Below, piece after piece: positions 1-6,099 of a stretch of DNA of 6,201 nt (positions are counted from its first letter, which is position 1; every line of letters begins with the position of its first letter). The translations under genes were made by a program, and so were the position numbers. The stretch covers positions 1 to 6,201 of the forward strand of contig RKRO01000104.1 of NCBI GenBank assembly GCA_007571355.1, written 5' to 3'. The notes under the pieces were generated by a model, which did no database searches, was not told the DNA's origin, and saw only the letters and a list, made by a program, of their open reading frames with translations. This DNA is from Candidatus Poribacteria bacterium. Its GTDB lineage: Bacteria > Poribacteria > WGA-4E > WGA-3G.

Positions 1-423
1 ATTCTGGGCATAGGGACAGACATCGCCAGTGTCTATGATACGGATTACAACGGGACGGCTATCGGTGAGATCCCGATGATGCAAAATATTACGAATTATG
101 ACCAAATTGATCTTCTTGTCGATTTCGCCTCCAGCGATACGGTAGAGTCATGGATTATCTACGCGAACGTCCAGTACAACCAAAAGATCGCCGCAGGGGT
201 CACAGGCGTTATTATCGCACAGATGTTTCCGTATCTGCAGACTGGGCAGTTAGTGGGCTTACTCTCTGGCATTTTGGGAGCGGCCGAGTACGAGAATCTC
301 ATAGGTGCCCCTGACAAAGGGATGCAATGGATAAATGTAGAATCGTTTGTCCATCTGTTGATTGTCGTATTGGTGATCATTGGCAACATAACTTACTTTA
401 TCCATAGGACCCGGGAGGAATAG
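1..423 (+). CDS. C-terminal part of an uncharacterised membrane-anchored protein (5' end outside window)
   Basis: The frame is open from the first base and ends at TAG 421-423, so 140 C-terminal residues are visible and the true start lies upstream. The ATG codons at 76 and 79 are probably internal, because the sequence before them (ILGIGTDIASVYDTDY) reads like folded protein. Most of the visible part looks soluble or weakly hydrophobic. It includes a Gly/Ala-rich stretch (about residues 63-102 of the visible part) with the motifs PYLQTGQL and GAAEYE. One clear transmembrane helix follows at about residues 116-134 and then a short basic-acidic tail, HRTREE. The positive-inside rule suggests that the tail is cytoplasmic and the visible body extracytoplasmic. 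The next gene's Shine-Dalgarno lies inside its last codons, so the two are co-transcribed. From memory, PYLQTGQL and GAAEYE recur in conserved hypothetical proteins that precede a six-helix membrane protein. I cannot name a function. Confidence 0.8.
   Translation: MLGIGTDIASVYDTDYNGTAIGEIPMMQNITNYDQIDLLVDFASSDTVESWIIYANVQYNQKIAAGVTGVIIAQMFPYLQTGQLVGLLSGILGAAEYENLIGAPDKGMQWINVESFVHLLIVVLVIIGNITYFIHRTREE
413..420 (+). promoter_or_regulatory. Shine-Dalgarno of the six-helix membrane gene
   Basis: GGGAGGAA lies 7 bases before the ATG at 428. It sits within the last codons of the upstream reading frame, which fixes the start of the downstream gene and suggests translational coupling of the pair. 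Confidence 0.8.
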
Positions 424-427
424 TTCC

Positions 428-1084
428 ATGAGTTGGAGTTTCTTTGGAATTTGGGTTGCAGCGTTTCTGACTCTCTCCATCTACAGCGTTCTTTATCGAG
501 ACAACCCGTTCTACCGATTTGCCGAACACCTTTTTGTAGGTGTATCTGTCGGATATGGCATTGTGCTTTCTATCTATCAAGGATTTATCCCGTTTGCGTG
601 GAAACCTTTTCTAGCTGCAATGACTGGGGAATCGATGAGCGGTTTCATTAAATTAATTCCGATCTGTATCGGTCTGCTATTTTTTGCCCGGTTATCGCCC
701 CGGCATACGTGGTTAATCCGCTACCCGATTGCGATTCTTATCGGATTTGGTTCAGGTATTGCAATTCCGAATGTGCTACGTGCAAACATATTTGAACAGA
801 CACGCGGAACGATCGCACCGTTTGCAGAGATCGCCGCGGGAACGCTCTCTGGTTGGGGTGTTTTTGAGGCAATTCTCATGGTTGTTGGCGTGATTTGCAC
901 ACTCACCTATTTTTTCTTTGCTGTAGAGCATCGAGGGCCTGTTAAATGGCTTTCTAAAGTCGGCATCACTTTTCTGATGATAGGGTTCGGTTCAGCATTC
1001 GGTAATACGGTTATGGGACGTGTTGCGCTGCTTATCCAACGCGTCGATTTCTTACTCAACGATTGGCTGGGTATAATTTCTTGA
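428..1084 (+). CDS. Six-helix integral membrane protein of unknown function
   Basis: This is a 218-residue polytopic membrane protein. Hydrophobic segments fall at about residues 5-22, 35-54, 73-89, 97-117, 145-166 and 178-203. Conserved-looking features include the loop YRDNPFYRFAEHLFVG after helix 1 (about 23-38) and FGNTVMGRVALL in helix 6 (about 191-202), followed by a short amphipathic end with RVDFLLNDWL. No signal peptidase site and no known transporter or enzyme motif is visible. It starts 4 bp after the stop of the upstream membrane-anchored gene, with a strong Shine-Dalgarno, so the two products probably act together, perhaps as a membrane complex (inference). I recall similar hypothetical proteins with NPFY-FAEHLFVG from several uncultured bacterial phyla, always without an assigned role. 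The gene looks intact. Its stop codon overlaps the base of a hairpin that may end the transcript. Confidence 0.87.
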   Translation: MSWSFFGIWVAAFLTLSIYSVLYRDNPFYRFAEHLFVGVSVGYGIVLSIYQGFIPFAWKPFLAAMTGESMSGFIKLIPICIGLLFFARLSPRHTWLIRYPIAILIGFGSGIAIPNVLRANIFEQTRGTIAPFAEIAAGTLSGWGVFEAILMVVGVICTLTYFFFAVEHRGPVKWLSKVGITFLMIGFGSAFGNTVMGRVALLIQRVDFLLNDWLGIIS

Positions 1085-1109
1085 CTCCTGTCAGCAGCAG
1101 ACAAGAGTC
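1083..1109 (+). terminator. Stem-loop at the end of the membrane operon (possible terminator or repeat)
   Basis: GACTC 1083-1087 pairs with GAGTC 1105-1109, and TGTC 1089-1092 pairs with GACA 1100-1103. That gives nine base pairs with one mismatch (1088/1104) around a 7-base loop. The stem begins inside the TGA stop (1082-1084). No T-run follows, so it is not a textbook intrinsic terminator. It may protect the mRNA 3' end or be part of a dispersed repeat. Confidence 0.4.
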
Positions 1110-1110
1110 C

Positions 1111-1124
1111 GGAACCAGAGTTCC
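1111..1124 (+). other. Second small stem-loop behind the membrane operon
   Basis: GGAAC 1111-1115 and GTTCC 1120-1124 form a perfect 5-bp stem with a CAGA loop, one base after the preceding hairpin. No T-run follows. On its own it is weak. Its tandem position makes the two together more notable. Confidence 0.3.
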
Positions 1125-1217
1125 CTCCCACAGAAAAACGATAAAAACCACATAAATCCTTAAGCACGCCAAAATTAACCGGAGACCTGCCTGAAACGAA
1201 GTGGAAGGGTTTTTGAT
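1125..1217. other. Intergenic spacer without recognised feature
   Basis: This A-rich then mixed sequence lies between the membrane pair and the isomerase/sulfatase pair. I found no convincing -35/-10 pair, no tRNA-like fold and no plausible small gene. A promoter for the isomerase gene would be expected here, but none matches well enough to call. Confidence 0.4.
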
Positions 1218-1242
1218 TGGGCGTTTCTTTCGCCCAGGAGGG
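1218..1242 (+). promoter_or_regulatory. Hairpin abutting the Shine-Dalgarno of the isomerase-like gene
   Basis: TGGGCG 1218-1223 and CGCCCA 1231-1236 form a perfect 6-bp stem with a pyrimidine loop (1224-1230). AGGAGGG 1236-1242 is the Shine-Dalgarno, and its first A closes the stem. The spacing to the ATG at 1256 is 13 bases, longer than usual. The geometry could modulate translation initiation, but this is inference. Confidence 0.4.
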
Positions 1243-1255
1243 CATAATTAAAAAC

Positions 1256-2098
1256 ATGAAACTCGGATATAGCACGTGGGGGATGCCTACCGTCCCAATA
1301 GACATTGCTATCCCGCACTTAGCAAACCTCGGCTATGATGGCGTTGAACTGACCATCATCCCACGGTTTACGACTGAACTCAGCACGCTTGATACTGCAG
1401 AACGGAAACGGATTGCCGCTCTGTTGGAACAGCATCACTTGGCATTGCCGGCAATCGCTGCACATTCAAATTTGCTGGAAATGGATCCAGAGGTACACGC
1501 GAAAAATATGTGGCGGCTGAAAGGCGGTGTCGATCTGGCAGTGGAGCTTGCACAAGGGGATGAACCCCCTGCTGTCAATACGACCCCGGGGGGCAAACCC
1601 GAGGATTGGGATAGAAACAAGGATTTCCTTGCGGCGCGCGTCGGTGAACTCGTTGCATACGGGGCATCGCGCGGCGTTACCATCGCTATGGAACCGCATA
1701 TCGGTGCCATTATTGATACGCCCATGAAGGTGCTTGAACTGCTAAAAATCGTCAATTCGCCCTATCTCAAGGTTAACTTCGATATCAGCCATTTTGATAT
1801 TGTCGGTATGCCGACTGAGGAGACAGTCGCAGCATTAGCACCCGTTTCAGCACACACGCACGTGAAAGACCAGCGCGGGATCGCCCCCGATTTTGAGTTC
1901 CTGATTCCGGGTGAAGGCACTTTCGACTATGTCGGTTACCTCAAGGAGATGCAGGCACACGGTTACGATGGATTTATCACGGCTGAGGTGAGTTTTATGG
2001 TACAGGCACGCGAAGACTACGACCCGCTCGCTGCTGCGACACGCTCTTATGAAACGTTATCAGATGCCTTCACGGAAGCAGGAATCGAACGAGGATAA
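1256..2098 (+). CDS. AP endonuclease 2 family TIM-barrel protein (sugar phosphate isomerase/epimerase-like)
   Basis: This 280-residue protein matches the length and pattern of the xylose-isomerase-like TIM-barrel superfamily (AP endonuclease family 2), whose members isomerise or epimerise sugars or related polyols using divalent metal. Strand 1 is MKLGYSTWG, followed by GYDGVEL with E31. Candidate metal and catalytic residues are H70, E146 and H148 (AMEPH), D176 and H179 (FDISHFD), H200 and H202 (HTHVKD) and E244 (AEVS), in the usual order. There is no signal peptide, so it is cytoplasmic. I chose ATG 1256 because the first barrel strand begins there. A TTG at 1217 in the same frame would add 13 residues, but these would be translated from the hairpin and Shine-Dalgarno region. 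The sulfatase starts 2 bp after its stop, which suggests both act on one carbohydrate-derived substrate. The exact substrate cannot be read from the sequence. Confidence 0.9.
   Translation: MKLGYSTWGMPTVPIDIAIPHLANLGYDGVELTIIPRFTTELSTLDTAERKRIAALLEQHHLALPAIAAHSNLLEMDPEVHAKNMWRLKGGVDLAVELAQGDEPPAVNTTPGGKPEDWDRNKDFLAARVGELVAYGASRGVTIAMEPHIGAIIDTPMKVLELLKIVNSPYLKVNFDISHFDIVGMPTEETVAALAPVSAHTHVKDQRGIAPDFEFLIPGEGTFDYVGYLKEMQAHGYDGFITAEVSFMVQAREDYDPLAAATRSYETLSDAFTEAGIERG
2090..2095 (+). promoter_or_regulatory. Shine-Dalgarno of the sulfatase gene
   Basis: CGAGGA overlaps the last codons of the isomerase-like gene and lies 5 bases before ATG 2101. Together with the 2-bp gap between genes it indicates translational coupling. 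Confidence 0.6.
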
Positions 2099-2100
2099 CC

Positions 2101-3498
2101 ATGGCAAGTCCGAACATTCTTTTATTGATGACAGATCAGCAGCGGTGGGATGCAATGGGATGCAGCGGCGATTGGGTAGAAACCCCGAACCTGGATCGCA
2201 TCGCAAGTGAAGGTGTGCAGTTTACGAATTGTGTCACGACATCCCCAGTCTGTATTCCGACACGGCTCAGTCTTGCGACAGGATTGTATCCGCATAACAC
2301 CGGCGTTTGGAATAATAGGGGGCATACCATGTTGGAAGAAACACCGACATGGATGCAAGCGATGCGGGATGCCGGATATCGGACGAGCCTTTTCGGAAAA
2401 ACGCACCTCCACCCGCATAATGGGGACCTACGAGAACGCGAAGGTTTAATGAATGCCTACGGGTTAGACGATGTGAATGAAATCGGCGGGCCTCGGGCGA
2501 GTGCAAATGTTCTATCGCACATGACAGCGATGTGGGAAGAAAAAGGAGTCTGGGATGGTTACCGGGCCGACTATCGGGAACGGTTCAGCACAAAACCGTA
2601 CCTCGTGCGTCCATCAACATTGGCACTCGAAGACTACGCCGATGTGTATGTCGGGCAACAGGCGAAGCAATACCTCCAGAACTATGATCGGCAGGAGCCG
2701 TGGTGCTGCTGGGTCAGTTTCGGGGGACCGCATGAACCCTGGGATACACCGGAACCGTACGCCAGTATGTACGATCCGGAGACGATGCCGCCAGCGGTCC
2801 CGCGGCCACCTGCCGGAGAACGCCCGCGTGGACATTTAGATAGATTGATGAATCGGATGAACCCAACGTTTGAACCGGCCGAAATCGGGAGACTCCGTGC
2901 AAATTACGCAGGCAACGTTACCCTCATTGATGATCAGATCGGCGAAATCCTTGACGCACTCGAGGCACGCGGTGAACTGGAAAACACGATCATCGTGCAT
3001 ACCTCCGACCACGGTGAAATGAACGGGGATTACGGACTGATTTATAAAAGCAATTTCCTGAACGGTGCAGTTCGGATACCGTTGCTTGTGCGAACCCCTA
3101 ACGCATCGGGGTTACAAACCCCGCCTGCGGGGAGTGTCTGTGATAGTCCGGTGGAGTGGATTGACATCGGGCCAACGCTTGTTGAATTGGCAGGCGGCGA
3201 ACTACAGCATCGTCAATTCGGGAGATCGTTGTGTCCGGTGCTAACGCAACCTGAAGCGACACATCGTGATTTTGCGATCTCTGAGATAGACGGCGAGATT
3301 ATGTTGCTGAATCGGGAGTGGAAGGCCGCCCTGAACGCAAACGGCGAAGTCTATCTCTTATTTGACGTGCAAAACGACCCCAATGAGACACAGAACCTCG
3401 CCGGTAGCGCAGAAGTTGCGGATATTGAAACGGCGTTGCGCCTGCAAATCTTAGAAAGGCTTGTACAGACGCAACTCAGAAAACCGATGTATCGGTAA
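2101..3498 (+). CDS. Cys-type sulfatase (arylsulfatase/alkaline phosphatase superfamily)
   Basis: This 465-residue protein hydrolyses a sulfate ester, by family. Its active-site motif is C51-I-P-T-R55, within SPVCIPTRLSLATG. C51 would be converted to formylglycine by a separate maturase, which is not in this window. Other expected residues are visible: D12 and Q13 (LLMTDQQRWD), K100 and H102 (FGKTHLH), H211 (GGPHEPWD), D303 and H304 (TSDHGE) and K316. The C-terminal subdomain ends with FDVQNDPNETQNLA, a common sulfatase ending. No signal peptide is seen: the first strand (NILLLMTDQQ) begins at residue 5. The enzyme therefore looks cytoplasmic and would act on small imported substrates. It is coupled to the isomerase-like gene upstream. 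Residues 331-346 (RTPNASGLQTPPAGSV) look a few residues longer than the usual RxPG..PAG.V turn and are encoded by two palindromes. Substrate class (sugar sulfate, choline sulfate or other) is undetermined. Confidence 0.93.
   Translation: MASPNILLLMTDQQRWDAMGCSGDWVETPNLDRIASEGVQFTNCVTTSPVCIPTRLSLATGLYPHNTGVWNNRGHTMLEETPTWMQAMRDAGYRTSLFGKTHLHPHNGDLREREGLMNAYGLDDVNEIGGPRASANVLSHMTAMWEEKGVWDGYRADYRERFSTKPYLVRPSTLALEDYADVYVGQQAKQYLQNYDRQEPWCCWVSFGGPHEPWDTPEPYASMYDPETMPPAVPRPPAGERPRGHLDRLMNRMNPTFEPAEIGRLRANYAGNVTLIDDQIGEILDALEARGELENTIIVHTSDHGEMNGDYGLIYKSNFLNGAVRIPLLVRTPNASGLQTPPAGSVCDSPVEWIDIGPTLVELAGGELQHRQFGRSLCPVLTQPEATHRDFAISEIDGEIMLLNREWKAALNANGEVYLLFDVQNDPNETQNLAGSAEVADIETALRLQILERLVQTQLRKPMYR
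3093..3132 (+). repeat. Two adjacent palindromes inside the sulfatase gene
   Basis: AACCCC 3093-3098 pairs with GGGGTT 3108-3113 around a 9-base loop. CCCCGC 3119-3124 and GCGGGG 3127-3132 form a second perfect palindrome. AACCCC recurs at 3117-3122, so the first right arm could also pair with the second copy. The segment encodes a surface-loop-like stretch that appears longer than in typical sulfatases. It may be a palindromic repeat inserted in frame, which is inference. Confidence 0.4.
3480..3496 (-). terminator. Short palindrome with T-run, possible terminator of the VWA gene
   Basis: ACCGAT 3483-3488 and ATCGGT 3491-3496 are perfect inverted repeats. Read on the minus strand, the hairpin is followed by four T (complement of 3480-3483, the first being part of the stem), about 26 bases past the VWA stop codon. 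The stem is short and the T-run brief. It overlaps the sulfatase stop, and on the plus strand no T-run follows. Confidence 0.25.
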
Positions 3499-3521
3499 GA
3501 GAACAAAACAAGCAGGCAACG

Positions 3522-5837
3522 CTAATTTTCTTCTACTTGTTCCGTGGCTTTGATACGTCTGGCATTACGCACGAGTGCTAACAGTTCTTCACCACGTGCC
3601 TCGGCTTGCTCTTCACCTTTCGCAACAACCTCTGGATGCTGCCGCAAAACATTTCTGAGCGTCTGCCGGACGGTTTTGAGGCAACCGTTTTTCGCCCAGA
3701 CGCTTTCGCGTAGGATTTCAGCAAACTGCGCGACGGACGCAGCGAACTGAAGCCCCGGTGAAGCGTCCCCAAACGTGTCTTTCAAGTCGTCAACACGGAA
3801 TTTCTCGCTGACCTCCGTTACTTCCGTTGTGTCAGGATCCTCATACCGGATGGAAACTTTTGCGAGTTCACCGCTGTCAACACCTTTGTTGAGTTTGACC
3901 TCATAGAGTGCGGTGACACTGTGTCCGGAACCGATCTCACCCGCATCTGCATCGTCGTTGCGGAAATCCTCATGTTTCATCTGACGATTTTCATAGCCGA
4001 TCAGTCGGAAGGAACGCACGTTGTCTGGGTTGAACTCGACCTGGACCTTGGCATCTTTTGCGATCACTTGTAAGGTGCCCGTGAGGTTCTCAACAAAGAT
4101 GCGCCGCGCCTCGTTTAGGGTATCAACATAGGCGTAGTTGCCGTTGCCCTTTTTGGCGAGTTTTTCCATAAGTGTATCGTTGTAATTGCCCATCCCGAAA
4201 CCAACTGTCGTCAAGAAGATACCATCGTCCTCAACATAATCTCGAATTTGCTTGAGAAGGATTTTCGGAGATGTTTCCCCCTGGTTTGCGACACCATCTG
4301 AACAGAGAATCACGCGGTTGATGCAATCGTTTTCTGAATTTTGGCGTGCAAGTTCATATCCCTTGTGGATCCCGTCTTCAACGTTTGTCGCCCCTTCTGT
4401 CCACAAAGAATCAATTTCCTCCAAGATATGTTCCTTGTTCGCGACACTGGTGTGTGGGAGGACGACTCGTGCGTTGGTACCGTAGACGACGATACCGATC
4501 TTGTCAGCAGGACGGAGTTGTTCGACCAAAAGCCGCAACGCCTTTTTCACCAGTTCTAACCGATTTTCCATGCCCATTGAACCGGAGACATCAATCACAA
4601 AAGTAAGCATGGCATCCTTACGATCAACATCTGGCACAACGCGGCCTTGAAGGCCGACACGGAGCAGCTGGAGTCGTTTGCCTTCGCCAAATTTTGAAGG
4701 CGCGCCCTCAAGATGCACTGCGAAAGCAGCATCTGTTGGTGGTGTATAGTCGTAATCAAAAGCGTTAACGAATTCCTCGACTCTAATGGCTTCTGTTGGC
4801 GGTAGAGAACCATCCCGTATGTAGCGACGCATTACGGCATAAGCCGCGCTATCGGCATCCATGCCAAACGTTGACATGTTGTCGTCTTCTGGATCAATAA
4901 ACGGGTTTGTGCCGTGTCCTTTGAAAAAGACATCGTGATAAGCTGCCCCGTTGGGAGGTCTTAATCCCACAAGAGACATGCTGGTGGATAATGCATGCGG
5001 ATGCGGTTGTTTTGCTTTCCGTGTCATTGTATAAACAATTCCCTCAGCCGAGAGGGACGTGCCTGGATCTGAGTAGGGCATGCTTAGATCTGTTACAATT
5101 GCCTCACACTGAATAGGGTCACTGTGAGTTATAATTTCATCCCCAAAGGCATAGCGGCAGACAAAATCTGTCCCCAAATTGACATCAGTCGCTGCGTAAC
5201 GCATGTGTGCACGTGCATCGTCTTCGCGCGCAATCGTAACATCGTGCGACGGACACTCAAAGGTCTCAACGCCAGCAGTACCGAATATTTCTATTGATGC
5301 CGTGAAGGTTCCGATGGGCTGATTGGTTGGCAAATGGTGTGTATACGCCAAACTTTCGTCAGTTGCGTCGATGTGTTCAGAATATGTAATACCGATAGCG
5401 CAGTCTTCACCCGCGGGAATCGGCGGGATTTCTGCTTGCAAGGCGGCAGTCCCAATTCTCTGTAGCACCTCAAAATCTTGTGTATGGAGGAGCGCCTTGT
5501 AAAGTTTGGCTAACCGCTTATGTCTCAGGAACGGGGCTTCTATATAATTATCATCAACACAAACCGTGTCCCGTGAGATCATCGCGTGCCTTGGGAGGTT
5601 TGTGAGGAGATTTATGTCATCTGGCAGCGGGAAGGTAAAGACTCCCTCTACCGATACACCGTTTGGGTTTTCGAAAACTATGTTGATAAATGTTCTTACG
5701 TCTATTGTTTCTGAAAATTTTCTAATTGAGACGCGAAGATCATAACTTTTGACAGCCAATTTTTGTGGTGGGGATCCTGCAGGCTGTGAAGAGACGAAGA
5801 TGCCCCTTGCCAATGTGTAACCTCTTGATGGGTTCAT
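3522..5837 (-). CDS. VIT domain fused to YfbK-type von Willebrand factor A protein
   Basis: This 771-residue protein has four recognisable parts. Residues about 26-160 resemble a VIT domain (FENPNG, EGVFTFPLP, IPAGEDCAIGITYSEH). Residues about 309-400 match the VWF_N domain of YfbK-like proteins (NPFIDPEDDNMSTF, IRVEEFVNAFDYDY). Residues about 410-590 are a VWA domain with a complete MIDAS: D416, S418 and S420 (DVSGS), T484 (GATN) and D514 (CSDG). Residues about 595-765 match the YfbK C-terminal domain (RLIGYENR, DAGEIGSGHSVTALYE). Such proteins bind ligands through a metal at the MIDAS. No enzymatic activity is implied. E. coli YfbK is shorter and lacks the VIT part. There is no signal peptide, lipobox or membrane helix, so it appears cytoplasmic. 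It starts at ATG 5837 after a well-placed AGGGAGA and converges on the sulfatase gene with a 23-bp gap. Partner and process are unknown. Confidence 0.9.
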   Translation of the reverse strand: MNPSRGYTLARGIFVSSQPAGSPPQKLAVKSYDLRVSIRKFSETIDVRTFINIVFENPNGVSVEGVFTFPLPDDINLLTNLPRHAMISRDTVCVDDNYIEAPFLRHKRLAKLYKALLHTQDFEVLQRIGTAALQAEIPPIPAGEDCAIGITYSEHIDATDESLAYTHHLPTNQPIGTFTASIEIFGTAGVETFECPSHDVTIAREDDARAHMRYAATDVNLGTDFVCRYAFGDEIITHSDPIQCEAIVTDLSMPYSDPGTSLSAEGIVYTMTRKAKQPHPHALSTSMSLVGLRPPNGAAYHDVFFKGHGTNPFIDPEDDNMSTFGMDADSAAYAVMRRYIRDGSLPPTEAIRVEEFVNAFDYDYTPPTDAAFAVHLEGAPSKFGEGKRLQLLRVGLQGRVVPDVDRKDAMLTFVIDVSGSMGMENRLELVKKALRLLVEQLRPADKIGIVVYGTNARVVLPHTSVANKEHILEEIDSLWTEGATNVEDGIHKGYELARQNSENDCINRVILCSDGVANQGETSPKILLKQIRDYVEDDGIFLTTVGFGMGNYNDTLMEKLAKKGNGNYAYVDTLNEARRIFVENLTGTLQVIAKDAKVQVEFNPDNVRSFRLIGYENRQMKHEDFRNDDADAGEIGSGHSVTALYEVKLNKGVDSGELAKVSIRYEDPDTTEVTEVSEKFRVDDLKDTFGDASPGLQFAASVAQFAEILRESVWAKNGCLKTVRQTLRNVLRQHPEVVAKGEEQAEARGEELLALVRNARRIKATEQVEEN

Positions 5838-5843
5838 GGAATT

Positions 5844-5850
5844 TCTCCCT
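5844..5850 (-). promoter_or_regulatory. Shine-Dalgarno of the VIT-VWA gene
   Basis: Read on the minus strand, AGGGAGA lies 6 bases before the ATG at 5837. It supports this start for the 771-residue protein. No convincing minus-strand -35/-10 pair was found upstream of it, so the promoter is unassigned. Confidence 0.75.
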
Positions 5851-5901
5851 TTTTATTTTTCCAGTGTTGAATTTGCGTGGTTGGTGAAGTAAAATGGAAG
5901 C

Positions 5902-5970
5902 CGTTCAGACACGTTTATTTGCAGCGTGTCCTGCAACGCGCGCAGGCAATAGCAAAGATGCGCCTGAACG
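5902..5970. repeat. Block of nested inverted repeats upstream of the VIT-VWA gene
   Basis: The outer arms CGTTCAG 5902-5908 and CTGAACG 5964-5970 are perfect 7-bp inverted repeats. Inside lie GACACG 5908-5913 with CGTGTC 5925-5930, TTGCAG 5919-5924 with CTGCAA 5931-5936, CCTGC 5930-5934 with GCAGG 5942-5946, and CAGGC 5943-5947 with GCCTG 5962-5966. Several of these are mutually exclusive, so alternative folds are possible. The block would lie in the 5' untranslated region of the VIT-VWA mRNA if transcription starts further right. It may be a leader structure or a palindromic repeat. Confidence 0.45.
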
Positions 5971-5983
5971 CTAAACATTTTGG

Positions 5984-6099
5984 GACTTACGCGGGCTCTG
6001 TTTCTGTAGCATAACCTGTTAGGTTGTGTCAGAGAACCTTGTCTGTTTTTGCTAGTCCGCCCACTCAGCGCGCGTGAGCGGGTCAAAATTGCGTAAGTC
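5984..6099. mobile_element. MITE-like element with 9-bp terminal inverted repeats
   Basis: GACTTACGC at 5984-5992 and its exact complement GCGTAAGTC at 6091-6099 bound 116 bp with no believable coding capacity. Inside are a hairpin of about 8 bp at 6010-6028 (core AACCT/AGGTT, loop GTT) flanked by CTCTG 5996-6000 and CAGAG 6030-6034, and an imperfect hairpin at 6060-6082 (CTCA/TGAG plus CCC/GGG). ACATT occurs on both flanks (5975-5979 and 6102-6106) and could be a target duplication if the ends extend a few bases. From memory, similar GGGACTTACGC termini occur on some insertion sequences and MITEs. I cannot verify the family. Confidence 0.55.

Noticed and set aside
76..423. ATG 76 as the start of a complete 115-residue protein
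   Set aside because: The frame is open to the window edge with protein-like sequence before it, and there is no Shine-Dalgarno at a proper distance, so a truncated longer gene is more likely.
1217..1255. TTG start extending the isomerase-like protein by 13 residues
   Set aside because: The extra residues would be encoded by the hairpin and the Shine-Dalgarno itself, and the first barrel strand begins exactly at ATG 1256.
907..1305. Minus-strand open frame of 132 codons spanning the intergenic region
   Set aside because: It overlaps the end of the membrane gene and the start of the isomerase-like gene antisense, and its translation looks like read-through of hairpin DNA rather than a protein.
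1555..1593. G- and C-runs forming small palindromes (AGGGG/CCCCT and CCCCGGGG) in the isomerase-like gene
   Set aside because: The encoded stretch (GDEPPAVNTTPGGKPEDWD) looks like ordinary family sequence with no extra length, so I treat the runs as codon effects rather than a repeat insertion.
2122..2902. Several open frames of 62-98 codons on both strands within the sulfatase gene
   Set aside because: All lie inside a gene with a full set of sulfatase active-site residues. They have no family features and are shadows of it.
5853..6086. Minus-strand open frame of 77 codons upstream of the VIT-VWA gene
   Set aside because: It runs through the MITE-like element and the nested inverted repeats, its composition is rich in Arg, Ser and Leu without domain character, and it has no good ribosome binding site. 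It is most likely a chance frame.
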